From positions 186,001-250,000 of the forward strand of contig CAVYAT010000007.1 of the NCBI GenBank assembly GCA_963766605.1: a stretch of 64,000 nucleotides of DNA, given 5' to 3'. This stretch comes from AC-49 sp963766605 (GTDB lineage Bacteria > Actinomycetota > Thermoleophilia > Solirubrobacterales > Solirubrobacteraceae). Positions 10,464-20,109 of this stretch are shown piece by piece; positions within the stretch are counted from its first letter, which is position 1, and the number at the start of each line of letters is the position of its first letter. The notes under the pieces were generated by a model. The model was not told the origin of the DNA, searched no databases, and worked only from the letters and a program-made list of their open reading frames with translations. The position numbers and the translations under genes are program-made.

Positions 10464-11588
10464 TCAGGCGACGAGAGACGGGACGCCCTTGCCCAGGCTG
10501 GCGATGATCCGTTGGGCGACCGCTGGCCATGTGGAGTCCGCGACACGGCAGTGCGCCGCCAGGCCGAGGCGCTGAGCCGTGGCCGGATCGGCCAGACGCC
10601 GCATCGCGTCGGTGAGACCGTCTTCGTCATCGGGGTGGACGGCGATGGCCGCGTCACCCAGCATCTCCTGGGCGCCACCTTCCGTTGTGGTGATCACCGG
10701 CAGTCCGGCCGACGCGGCCTCGAGGTAGGCAATGCCAGCCGGATCGTACCGGCTCGGGAGGACGAACGCCGTGGCGCAGGCGTACAGGGCATCCAGCTTC
10801 CGCTGTGCGTCACGATTCTCGCGCGCGAGAAAGCCATGCCCGGTCACGCCCGGCAGGTCTAGGGTGGGATGGTCACCGACGACGTCCAGTGTCGCCCGTG
10901 GGTGCACGGCGCGGAGGCGAGCGAATGCCCGGAGCACCATGTCGCCGTTCTTGCGCTCCCAGTCGACACCGACGAACAGAAGCCGTGGGTACGACCAATC
11001 GCGGTCCAGCGCGGACGGGCGCGGTCGGTGGCCGATGCCGACCACATGCACCTTCCGGGTGGGGATTCCGTAGTCGTCGATTAGGGACGCTGCCGCCCAC
11101 TGTGTGCTCACGCAGCAGGCGGTGGCCCAGCGAGCAGCGCTCGCCTGCCTTGCTGCCCACCGGCGAATCTCGGGCTCGGGAAATCCGCTTTGCCGTGCCG
11201 GTGACTCGGGATGACGTAGGAAGAGCGCGAAGGTGCCGTCGTCGTAGGTGACGATCGGCAGGGAGTGCGGCACGACCCGCCGCAAATCGTATTGGTCGGT
11301 TCCCATCGCGAGCAGTGCGTCGAGCGGCTGGGCTTCGACTAGCCGGCGTGCGAGGATTCGGGAGCGCATCGAGAACTTGACCGGTGAGGCATCGGCAACC
11401 GCGCCGCGCCCGTGCAGGTTCGAGACGGCAAAGACGGCATGGCGAACGACCGGCGGGAGGTGGTAGGCGATCGGGACGATGTCGAGGCCGAGCGACTCCA
11501 GGCCGCAGGCAAGCGCGGCCGGCGTGCCGGACCAGTGCGCGGGCGACAGCGGATCTCGTTCGGGATACAGGAATCCGATGCGTTTCAT
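10464..11588 (-). CDS. Family 4 (GT-B) glycosyltransferase
   Basis: The intact 374-residue protein begins MKRIGFLYPERDPLSP and has a C-terminal GT4 domain: LLFVGVDWERKNGDMVL, a nucleotide-binding segment LPSRYDPAGIAYLEAASAG and TTTEGGAQEML. It is the last gene of a minus-strand trio with a CheR-like methyltransferase and a pyruvyltransferase; its ATG overlaps the methyltransferase stop by 4 bases. It ends eight bases from the convergent GT2. The donor sugar cannot be read from the sequence. Confidence 0.9.
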   Translation of the reverse strand: MKRIGFLYPERDPLSPAHWSGTPAALACGLESLGLDIVPIAYHLPPVVRHAVFAVSNLHGRGAVADASPVKFSMRSRILARRLVEAQPLDALLAMGTDQYDLRRVVPHSLPIVTYDDGTFALFLRHPESPARQSGFPEPEIRRWAARQASAARWATACCVSTQWAAASLIDDYGIPTRKVHVVGIGHRPRPSALDRDWSYPRLLFVGVDWERKNGDMVLRAFARLRAVHPRATLDVVGDHPTLDLPGVTGHGFLARENRDAQRKLDALYACATAFVLPSRYDPAGIAYLEAASAGLPVITTTEGGAQEMLGDAAIAVHPDDEDGLTDAMRRLADPATAQRLGLAAHCRVADSTWPAVAQRIIASLGKGVPSLVA

Positions 11589-12523
11589 GGTGTGCGGCTG
11601 GTTCCGGCCGCGATTGTGGTTGGGCTTGCGTCGGTCGCGACCCGGAAGGCGGCGGTGTAGCGAGTCTCCCAGTCGGGCCGCCGCCGGTCCAAGGGCTCCA
11701 GCCCCCACCACCGCCATGGCCAGTCGGACCGCACCAGCGGGTCGCCGTCATGGATCTCGGCCCTCAGGTCCGCGATCGGCGCCCAGCCAAGCTCGAGCGC
11801 GACGCTGGTGCGAACGTCCAGATCGACCCCGGTGACGAACACGTGTCCACCGGGGCTCAACCAGCCGGGCCAGATTGCGCAGGCACCGCTGAGCGCTTCG
11901 GGTCGGCATGTGGCAGAGGAAGTTGTTGGCGATCACGAGATCCTGTGGCCCGAGGCTCGCGATCAGGTCGGATCGCCGCGTCGCCGACCTGCCAGGTGAT
12001 CCCGTCGCGCAGCCACGGCTTGATCCGCCCGGTCGCCTTCCCAGTCGAACATCTCCGTACGTTCGGCCTCGGTCAAGTGCGTCGAAGATCGAGGCAGTGA
12101 CCATCTCCGACGCCTCGGGGCTGTAGACGCCGCGCTCGGCGACGTCCACGACCTCGGCGAGATGTCGACGGCGTGCACGGCCAGTTCGAGATCCGGCCGG
12201 CTCGAACGAAGGGTCCAGACGATCGAATAGACCTCGACGCCGATGCTGCAACCCAGGACCGCGATCGTGAGACGGGCGCCGCGGTCCTCCTTCTGCGACG
12301 AGGCGGCGCATCAACTCGAGCGCCGGACGATTGCGGAGGAACAGGGTGCCCAGATACATCTCCCGGTCGGCGCGCCGACAGACCGGGCGTGCAGCCAGCG
12401 CGCCGTAGTCTCGAACGGGCGTCAGGTCGCGCACGCGAGCAGGGAGGCGTCGCCAGATGCCGCTGGTTGAGTCGGAGAAACGCCGTCTCCAGCGCCGGCG
12501 CAGATGCGATCCGAGGCCGTCAC
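11585..12523 (-). pseudogene. CheR-like SAM-dependent methyltransferase (frame broken)
   Basis: Joined across frames, the protein runs EMYLGTLFLRNRPALELMRR, LTIAVLGCSIGVEVYSI, VHAVDISP, SIFDAL, LVIANNFLCHM, then GGHVFVTGVDLDVR and a C-terminal SDWPWRWWGLEPLD. The GCSIGVEVYS loop and the VHAVDIS strand are those of CheR-type protein methyltransferases, but no chemotaxis genes are near. In this setting it may methylate a sugar or a small molecule. GTG is taken as start because it forms a GTGA overlap with the likely pyruvyltransferase stop; several indels lie between 12,500 and 11,880. Confidence 0.6.
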
Positions 12524-13763
12524 GGCGGGGGCGGCGAACAGGAGGTCGTACTGCTGGTCGAGTGCTGCGCGCGCCTCGTCGGCACGCCCTGACGCGATCG
12601 TGCGCTTGACGGCTTCTCGGTTGCTGCTCGAGCTTCTGGAATTGCGCGATCAGCCTGTCGGTGTCCATGCTGATGGATGTCGTGGCAGTACTCGGACAGC
12701 TTCATCTGGCGCATCAAGCGACGAGCACTTGTGATGGAACGAGATCGCAATGACGGGCTTGTTGAGAAGCATGGCCAGCAGAACGTTATGGAAGCGGGTT
12801 GCGACGACGACGTCGGTCGCGGCAAGCTGGGCGAGCACGTCCTGAAACGACGCGATCGGCTGCTCGATGATCCGCTCCTCGTCGTAGGCTCCCAGCCGGG
12901 CCTGCAAGGACCGACCTGAACTCGCTCGATCACGATCGTGTCGGCATCGCCGAGCAACAGCCGGATGTCGTAGTCGTGCTCGAGCAGCCATGCCGCGAAG
13001 ACGGCGAGCGACTCGAGATACGCCGCGTACGTCTCAGGACGTGGGTCGGCGGCGCTGTACGTCCCGTCATAGACCATCAGCCCGAGTCCCACGACGCGCC
13101 TCGCGCCTTCGCGTCGGGCGCGGTCGCGCGGCAGCAACGCCTCCGGCAGGCCGAAGACCAGGTCGGGATAGACCCGGTCGCGCTCGACCGGAAACCCGAT
13201 TCCGTCTCAGGTAGTCCCTGCTCGCCTCGTCGCGGTATGACCGGTAGTCAGCCAGGGACAGGGCCGCCCTGACCAGGGCTCGCCCGACGGTGCGGTCGAT
13301 CGGGCCTGCGCCGACGCTGACGAACAGCACTCTGCAGCGACGCAGCTTTGCCATAAGCACCCACTTGAACACGCTGTATGGGCCCCAGCGCGGAAAGGCC
13401 GAACGCGTCGGTCACCAGCCCCGTCCCCGGGACGATCAGCACGTCGGTTCCCTTGAGCTCCCGGAACGCACGGCCGTACTGCCGAAGCTCTGCGCCCAGC
13501 CCCGGCGACAGCCATCGGCACCCGTCTGGCCAACGGAATGTCGCGATCCCAGATCCGGGCGACCCTGGTCGTGATCGAGACCGCTTCGATCCCGTCTCTT
13601 GCGTGGCAACGCTTCGGGGTTGGTGCAGATGCAGCGGAACTCGCTCTCGGGGAGCGAGAGCGCAAGCGCGAGAGGATCGCCAGGAGCGTGCTCTCGTTGC
13701 CGGGGTTCGGAGACCCGAAGTGGCCGAAGAAGCTGACCTTGAGCGGCTTGCCTTGTGTGTCAT
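12520..13763 (-). pseudogene. Polysaccharide pyruvyl transferase family protein (WcaK/CsaB-like, frame broken)
   Basis: Blocks in three frames assemble into a pyruvyltransferase: KVSFFGHFGSPNPGNESTLL at the N-terminus, GTDVLIVPGTGLVTDAFG, RRCRVLFVSVGAGPI, ARRVVGLGLMVYDGTY, DVVVATRFHNVLLAMLLNKP and a tail KLSEYCHDI...MDTDRLIAQF. This family transfers pyruvate from PEP to sugars, giving acidic ketals. The start is uncertain: the ATG chosen is one base out of phase with the first block. The stop is placed at a GTGA overlap with the CheR-like gene, in a C-rich run where an indel is likely. Confidence 0.7.
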
Positions 13764-15145
13764 CGCACGTGATCAAGACCGCAATCAAGGGAAACTCGAA
13801 GATGTCGATCCAACGGGCGCGTGCTCGCAACACATGCGCTGCGCGTCCGCGGAGCAGCGGAAGCACCCGCCTCCGCCGCGAGTTGCGCTGCCACGAAGCG
13901 CCGAACGCGGGGCGCGAGCGGATTCGCGGATGCGACCGCACGAGGTCCCGAGACGTGGAATCGCCTCCGTGAACGCGAGCGCGGAAGACTGGCGCTCCCG
14001 AACCCACGAAGCCAACGAGCGAGGCATCCGCACGCGAGGGCTTCGTTCTCGCCGGGAGTCGAGGTCGCGTTCGCTGAAACGAGGAAATGCGTGCGGCGTA
14101 GGAAGTCGGATCTCGAGAACAGGCGGATACGCGCCTTCGATCCGACGACGTCCCACGTCTCGAGCATCCCGGAGACGTTGCGCTAGATCGCGGCTCCGGA
14201 TGTGTGCGAACTGCGGCATGAGCGCATCGGCCTGATGTAGCCGAAGTGCGGCGTAGTTGACCGCCGGATGCGCATCCCGAGCGAGCGATACCGAACGGCT
14301 CGTCGTCCTCCAGAAGCCCCTTGGCTCGAGGATCGCCTTCGTTCGGCACACGACTGACCGGAAACAGGTCAGGGCCTCGAGACGCGAAGGCCGCATCCAC
14401 TCGATCGGGCCGGCGCGTCCTGCATCGTGACAGGCGCCCTGGCCGAGGATGGCTTCGCACGCCGGTCGGCCGCGACGCGCGTCGATGAAGTCCGTACCGG
14501 AGTGTGCGAGGCCGACGTCGCATGGCGGTCCATGGAGCTCCACGGCCGCCGCGAGAAGGCTCGGGATGAGGATGTCGAACCAGCTGGCGATGAGAAATTC
14601 CGTCTCGGCTAGTGACGATCGTCGGCAGCCTTGTAGTTGGCGAATCGAACCGATGTTGCGCTCGGAGCGCCGTAGCGGATGGGTCATCGCCAAACGACCG
14701 CACAGACGATCCGCGTGGTCGTCGCGGCGGCTGTCGGCTCACGTCGAAGCTCAACCGCGGGACTCTCTCGTCGCCCCGCTCGACCACCGCCCGGCGGGCC
14801 ACCGTGAGCGTCTAAAGGGTCGAGGGCTCATGCTCATCGCGCCTACGCCAGCGACCGCTAGCGCGCGAATGGTGTCCGTCACCGACCGACGCCGGTCATC
14901 TGCGCCGGCCGCTACGGGTGGCATTTCTCACCCTGCGGCGAGCGTCGAGTCACCAACCGCTTGGCGAGCATTTCCCCCGTCGCCGATGGCTGTCCACGGC
15001 AGCATCTTCGGCCTGTCGGGCCTCGGTAAGTGCGGCGCCCGATCTCACTTCTGCAAGACGGACCGGGGGGACTGTGAAGGCGGACCGACGACGTTCTTGC
15101 TTCGGGCAATACGCGGCTACGGAAGGCACGAATTGACTATTACCC
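13764..15145. other. 1.4-kb stretch without a recognisable gene
   Basis: GC looks lower here than in the neighbouring genes and no single frame keeps recognisable protein motifs. The minus strand carries protein-like scraps in more than one frame (for example FLIASWFDILIPSLLAAAVE near 14,600 and HPAVNYAALRLHQADALMPQ near 14,250), so a badly frame-shifted gene read away from the sigma factor is possible. A long plus-strand frame that runs through the whole stretch into the sigma gene has arginine/serine-rich shadow-like composition. No function is proposed. Confidence 0.5.
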
Positions 15146-15823
15146 ATGAACCAGGCCACCGGCTCGGCGACGGCGGCTATGGAGTGGAGCAGCGCGCCGA
15201 CCGCCTCGCCGGCGCCCGCACCTCAGGCCGGTTTCAGGCAAAGCTGAGCCTCGCCGACGCCTCAGTGCCCGACCGGATCGTTGCGCGAGCGATCGCGCGT
15301 GCCAAGGCGGGCGACCGCGAGGCGATCAGGTTCCTCTACGTGCGCTACGCCGACAACGTGTACGGCTACGTGCGCAGCATCGTCGGCGATCCGCACGAGG
15401 CCGAAGACGTCACGCAGCACGTCTTCGCGAAGCTGATCACGGTCATCGCGCGCTACGAGCAGCGAAGCGTCCCGTTCTCAGCGTGGATGCTCCGGCTGGC
15501 GCACAACGCCGCGATCGACCATCTCCGCAGGTGCCGCACGGTCCCGGCGGCCGAGGTCTACGGCCCTGACGAGCGCCAGCCCGACAGCGACAACGAGCGA
15601 GGGCTCGAGCTGCGCTCTGCGTTGGCTGGGCTTCCCGAGGAGCAGCGCGAGGTGATCGTTCTGCGCCACTTCATCGGCCTCACGCCCGGCGAGATCGCAG
15701 GGCGGCTGGGGAAGACCGAAGCGTCGATCCACGGCCTGCATCATCGCGGGCGCGCGGCTCTGCGTGAGTCGCTCGCACGAACGGGGATGCGCGCCGACGG
15801 TGCTGGCGCAAGCCGTCGCATGA
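15146..15823 (+). CDS. ECF-type RNA polymerase sigma factor (two compensating frame breaks)
   Basis: The middle of the protein has sigma region 2 (FLYVRYADNVYGYVRSIVGD, then EAEDVTQHVFAKL and FSAWMLRLAHNAAIDHLRR) and region 4 (LPEEQREVIVLRHFIGLTPG, ending HHRGRAALRESL). An ATG giving MNQATGSATAAMEW and a TGA that overlaps the aminotransferase ATG lie in the same frame as each other, exactly 226 codons apart, while the body lies in another frame; one indel near 15,235 and one near 15,785 explain this. It may control the polysaccharide operon it heads. No anti-sigma gene is visible beside it. Confidence 0.8.
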
Positions 15824-16947
15824 CTGTGATCGGCACCGAGCCAGTCCCGATCACGTATCTGGACGAGAAGGACCCTGCGGTTCGCGACGAGCTCATCGAA
15901 GTCGTGGAACGGGTGGCGGAGGCCGGCGCGTTCACGCTGGGCGCGGAGCTCGAAGCTTTCGAGGAGGAGTTCGCCGCCTACTGCGGGTCGCGTTACGCGG
16001 TCGGCGTCTCGTCCGGGACCGACGCCCTCACGCTGGCGCTCAAGGCGATCGGCGTCGGTCCCGGCGACGAGGTGATCGTCCCCGGCAACACGTTCATCGC
16101 GACGGCCGAGGCCGTGAGCCTGGCCGGAGCGACGGTCGTTCCGATCGACGTCGACGCCGTCCACGCATCTGATCACGGCGGAGCTCGTCGAGGCGGCGAT
16201 CACGCCGACGGACGGCGTGCGTGATCCCGGTCCACCTGATGGGCAGCACGGCCGCGATGGACTCGATCGTCGCGCTCGCGCGGCGCCGGTCGATCAAGGT
16301 CGTCGAGGATGCCGCGCAGGCGCACGGTGCGATCTACCTGAGGCGTCGCGTCGGTACGTGGGGCGACGCCGGCTGCTTCTCGTTCTACCCCACCAAGAAC
16401 CTCGGTGGGTGGGGCGACGGCGGATGCATCGTCACCGACGACGCGGATCTCGCCGAGCACGCTCGCCTGTTGCGCTCGCACGGGGAAGAGCCGCGCTACC
16501 ACCATCGCATCGTCGGGACGACGGCCCGGCTCGACGCGCTCCAGGCTTCGCTGCTGCGGGTGAAACTCGGCCGGCTCGACGACCGCAACGAGGACCGGCG
16601 CCGGATCGCCTGCGGCGCTGGACGCCGCGCTGGACGGCGCGGGCGTCCAGCGGCCGACCCGTGTCGCCGGAGGCGACCACGTCCATCACCTGTTCGTCGT
16701 TCGCGCAGCCGCGCGCGACGAATTGCGACGCCACCTGGATCAGCGGGGGATCGGCAACGCCGTCCACTATCCGTACCCGATTCACCGGACACCGGCCTAC
16801 GACAGCCTCGGCATGGGGCCGGGAAGCCTGCCGGTCGTCGAGCGACTGGCCGCCGAGATCTGCACGCTGCCGCTGTTTCCGACGATGTCCGACGAGCAGA
16901 TCTCGCGCGTGGCGGAAGCCGTCCACTCGTTCTCGGAGGCCGCATGA
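15820..16947 (+). CDS. DegT/DnrJ/EryC1/StrS family sugar aminotransferase (frame broken)
   Basis: Starts MTVIGTEPVPITYLDEKDPA and shows the family blocks: SSGTDALTLALKAIGVGPGD, DEVIVPGNTF, VVEDAAQAHGA and the PLP-lysine region FSFYPTKNLGGWGDGG, followed by a C-terminal HYPYPIHRTPAY. The enzyme transfers an amino group from glutamate to a keto nucleotide sugar. Three frame breaks (near 16,165, 16,205 and 16,615) restore to 375 residues, the normal length. It overlaps the sigma factor and the following dehydrogenase by ATGA at both ends. Confidence 0.85.
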
Positions 16948-18052
16948 TCACGAACCAGCTTCGGATCGCCCACCCACCGGTTCCGCCGCAACGTCGGGGC
17001 CGGCGGCCCTGAGCATCGCCTGTCGGTCGCGGTCGTCGGGTACGGCTACTGGGGACCGAACCTGGTCCGCAACGTCGTGGAGCGGCCGGAGTTCGAGCTC
17101 CGGGCCCTGTGCGAGCGCGACGCGTCGCGTGCCCACGCGTTCTCGGTGCGGGTCCCGGGCGTGCCGGTCGTCGCCGACATCGGCGACATTCTCGACGACG
17201 ACACGATCGAGGCGGTCATCATCGCGACGCCTCCGCACAGCGCACCACGGGCTCGTCAAGCGCGCGCTCGAGGCGGGCAAGCACGTCCTTGTCGAGAAGC
17301 CGCTGGCAACGACGTCCGCCGACGCACGCGATCTCCTCGAGACCGCGGCCATCCGCGGCGTGCTGCTGATGCCGGGCCACACGTTCCTCTACAGCCCGCC
17401 GGTGCGCAAGGTCCGCCAGCTGATCGACAACGACGTCCTCGGCGAGATGTACTTCGTCACGTCGTCGCGGATGAACCTGGGGAAGTACCAACGCGACGGA
17501 GTCATCCTCGACCTCGCGCCCCACGACATCTCGATCCTGCTCCACTGGCTCCAGGAGCCGGTCGTCAAGGTCGCGGCGTCGGCGCGGTCGGTGTTCAACC
17601 CCGCGGTTCCCGAGACGGCATTCCTGACGCTGACCTTCGCGAGCGGGACGGCGGCGAACGTCGAGCTGTCATGGCTCGCGCCGCGCAAGATCCGCCAGAT
17701 GGTCATCGTCGGCAGCCGCCGGATGGTCCAGTACGACGACACCGCCAGCGACGAGGCGATCCGCATCTATGACCGCGGCATGGAGCTCGAGTTCGACACT
17801 CCGGAGAGCTTCGGCGAGTACCAGCTCACGTACCGAAGCGGCGACATCATCGCGCCGCGCCTCGAGGCGGCCGAGCCGCTGGCGCTCGAGCTGCAGGACT
17901 TCGCCCACTGCGTGCGCAGTGGTGACTCTCCCTGCTCGCACGGGGAGCTCGGCTACCAGGTCGTGCGCACGATGGAGGCGGCGGAGGAGTCGCTTCGTCT
18001 CGGCGGCGAGCCGGTCACGATGGCCGACGAGCGCGAACGAGCGGTCGCGTAG
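16944..18052 (+). CDS. Gfo/Idh/MocA family sugar dehydrogenase (frame broken)
   Basis: The N-terminal Rossmann segment SVAVVGYGYWGPNLVRNV is followed by EAVIIATPP, GKHVLVEKPLATT (the family EKP motif) and a C-terminal domain with GHTFLYSPPVRKV, DLAPHDISILLHW. Such enzymes oxidise or reduce nucleotide sugars, often at C-3, and commonly sit before or after a DegT aminotransferase in amino-sugar pathways. The ATG overlaps the aminotransferase stop; breaks lie near 17,010 and 17,240. About 369 residues result, as expected for the family. Confidence 0.85.
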
Positions 18053-18072
18053 CTCGCGAGCAGCGGCGCGAG

Positions 18073-19275
18073 TTACGCGACGGCTCGGGCTCGCAGGCCC
18101 GCCGCCTGGGCATACGCCGCGAGAAGCGCTGGGACCTGATGCTCCCAGCCGAGGACGTCGCGGACGCGCGAGCGGCCACACTGCGCCATCGCGGCGCGCC
18201 GGCCCGGGTCGTCGAGCAACTGGGCGATGGCAGTGCCGAGCGCAGCCGGGTCGCCTGGGGTGACATACGCCGCGGCGTCACCGGCGGACTCGCGCGATTC
18301 GCGAAGGTCGTATGACGCGACCGGGCATCCGATCGCCATGTACTCCGCGATCTTGATCATCGTCGAGACGTCGTTGAGCGGGCTCGGCGGGTCGGGGGCG
18401 ATGCAGACGTCGCAGGTTGAGAGCGTTCGGCGGATGCGATCGTCGTCGCACCACCCGGCAAAGTCGACGCGGTCGGCGATCCGCAGGCGCTCGGCGAGCG
18501 ACCGTAGCCCGGGCAGTGACTCGCCATCACCCATGAACACGGCGTGCCAATCGTCGCGGTCTCGGATCGCGTGCAGCGCACGGATCGCGTGGTCCGCTCC
18601 GTCCTGGGGGCCCATGATTCCGAGGTAGCCGATCAGATGGGCTCGGCCGCGGCGCAGCGCGGGGTCAGGGTCGACGCGGGTGAAGCGCTCCAGGTTCGGG
18701 CCGTTGCGAACCACGAACACGTCTTCGGGCGAGCGGCGCCCGCGGCGCAGGGCGATCTCGCGATACGAGCGGTTGGTGCATACGACGACGTCGGCGGTCG
18801 CAAACGCGAGACGCTCGAGGGCCAGGGCGACGCGGTGCATCAGGCCGCCCTCACCGCCGAACTTCGCGGCGTAGAGCTCGGGGACAAGATCGTGATGGTC
18901 GAAGACGAACGCCGTGCCCTGGCGGCGCAACGACCGCACGGCCAGCAGCAGGATGTCGGGAGGGTTGGCGGCATGAACGACATCGAAGCGCCGCTCCCGA
19001 GCCAGCCGCCGGGCGACGCGCCGGGTGCGCCACATGGCCTGCGTGTACTCGCGTGCGTAGCCGGCGAGGCCCCCCGAGGCCGGTGTCAGCGCAAAGCGAT
19101 GGATCGTGATTCCGTCGCGTACCTCGTGGGGTTCGCGGTCGCGTGTTTCGCCTCGCGCGCAGACGACGGTGACGTCGTGGCCCGCGTCACGCAGCGCGCA
19201 CGCCTCGTTCCATACCCGGCGATCCGACGGGACCGGCGCGTTCTCACTGATCAGCAGAACGCGCAGCGCATCCAT
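18073..19275 (-). CDS. Family 4 glycosyltransferase
   Basis: The intact 400-residue GT-B protein begins MDALRVLLISENAPVPSDRR and has HAANPPDILLLAVRSL, FDHHDLVPELYAAKF, a linker GYLGIMGPQDG and the C-terminal donor-binding region CIAPDPPSPLNDVSTMIKIA, EYMAIGCPVASYDLRE. It belongs to the family transferring sugars during exopolysaccharide assembly. Its ATG shares a base with the stop of the initiating sugar transferase (TGATG), so it probably adds the second sugar. The frame remains open far upstream through the transferase, but that is antisense-type shadow. Confidence 0.92.
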   Translation of the reverse strand: MDALRVLLISENAPVPSDRRVWNEACALRDAGHDVTVVCARGETRDREPHEVRDGITIHRFALTPASGGLAGYAREYTQAMWRTRRVARRLARERRFDVVHAANPPDILLLAVRSLRRQGTAFVFDHHDLVPELYAAKFGGEGGLMHRVALALERLAFATADVVVCTNRSYREIALRRGRRSPEDVFVVRNGPNLERFTRVDPDPALRRGRAHLIGYLGIMGPQDGADHAIRALHAIRDRDDWHAVFMGDGESLPGLRSLAERLRIADRVDFAGWCDDDRIRRTLSTCDVCIAPDPPSPLNDVSTMIKIAEYMAIGCPVASYDLRESRESAGDAAAYVTPGDPAALGTAIAQLLDDPGRRAAMAQCGRSRVRDVLGWEHQVPALLAAYAQAAGLRARAVA

Positions 19276-20027
19276 CACGCGGCGCCGCGGCGGCTGAGCA
19301 CGACCGGCACCGTGCGCGCGAGGATCTTCACGTGCAGCCACAGCGAGCGCTCGTTCACGTACTGCACATCGAGCGCGATCATCTCGCTGAGCGTCAGCTC
19401 CGAGCGGCCGCTCACCTGCCACAGGCCGGTGATCCCCGGCTTGACGGCAAAACGCGCGAACCAGTCCGGCGGGTAGTGCTCGACCTCGTACTCGATCGGC
19501 GGGCGAGGTCCGACGAGTGACATCTCGCCGCGCAGCACATTCCACAGCTGCGGTAGCTCGTCGAGGCTCGACGTGCGCAGAAAACGTCCGATCCGCGTGA
19601 CGCGGCGGTCCGCCGACATCTTGAAGAACGGCCGGTCGGTACCCGGGTCGGGGCGTTCGCCGGTGATCAGCTTGAGCACGAACGCACGATGGCTCTCGTG
19701 GCCGACGTCCGCGTACATCGTGCGGAACTTGTTGACGGTGAACGGATGCAGATCGCGGCCGACCCGACGCTGGCGGAACACCGCGCGGCCCGGTGAGTCC
19801 AGGCGGATTGCGACGGCGATCGCGACGAGCAGCGGGGACGTGATGACGAGCAGCACCACCGCGACGACGATGTCGAGTGCACGGCAGGCCACGTCGGTGG
19901 TCGTCACCGAACGGGCGCGGGGTGACGGTACGGCGGCGAGCGGCGGTGCGACGGACGAGTTGGCCGGGGCGGGATCTGCTGTTCCCCCGGAAGCGAATGA
20001 ACCGCCTCGCCTCTGCGTCGTGCTCAC
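19275..20027 (-). CDS. Initiating undecaprenyl-phosphate sugar-1-phosphate transferase
   Basis: The 250-residue protein has one clear helix (ALDIVVAVVLLVITSPLLVA, residues about 50-75) and the PF02397 catalytic region: FRQRRVGRDLHPFTVNKFRT, the DELPQLWNVLRGEMSLVGPR motif and a tail GLWQVSGRSELTL. This is the short monotopic PglC/WcaJ core without the N-terminal multi-helix domain. It places the first sugar-phosphate on undecaprenyl phosphate at the membrane. It is divergent from the UDP-sugar dehydrogenase and coupled to the GT4. Confidence 0.93.
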   Translation of the reverse strand: MSTTQRRGGSFASGGTADPAPANSSVAPPLAAVPSPRARSVTTTDVACRALDIVVAVVLLVITSPLLVAIAVAIRLDSPGRAVFRQRRVGRDLHPFTVNKFRTMYADVGHESHRAFVLKLITGERPDPGTDRPFFKMSADRRVTRIGRFLRTSSLDELPQLWNVLRGEMSLVGPRPPIEYEVEHYPPDWFARFAVKPGITGLWQVSGRSELTLSEMIALDVQYVNERSLWLHVKILARTVPVVLSRRGAA

Positions 20028-20109
20028 GATCAGTCAACGCCCCCAATTGCTCCGATCTTCTGCGCACCGCCTCGCAAGCCGCATGCCGCCCGACGCGTTG
20101 ATCAGGCAG

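Noticed and set aside
12243..13272. Several plus-strand frames of 70-140 codons across the pyruvyltransferase and CheR-like genes
   Set aside because: They have no start signal or domains, and the minus-strand pieces form ordered conserved blocks.
15133..15138. ttgact as a possible -35 box before the sigma gene
   Set aside because: There is no -10 at 16-18 bases and the ATG is only 13 bases from its first base.
14449..15145. Plus-strand N-terminal extension of the sigma factor by over 200 residues
   Set aside because: Composition is Arg/Ser/Pro-rich without motifs; an ATG at 15,146 with a matching stop frame gives a normal-length sigma factor.
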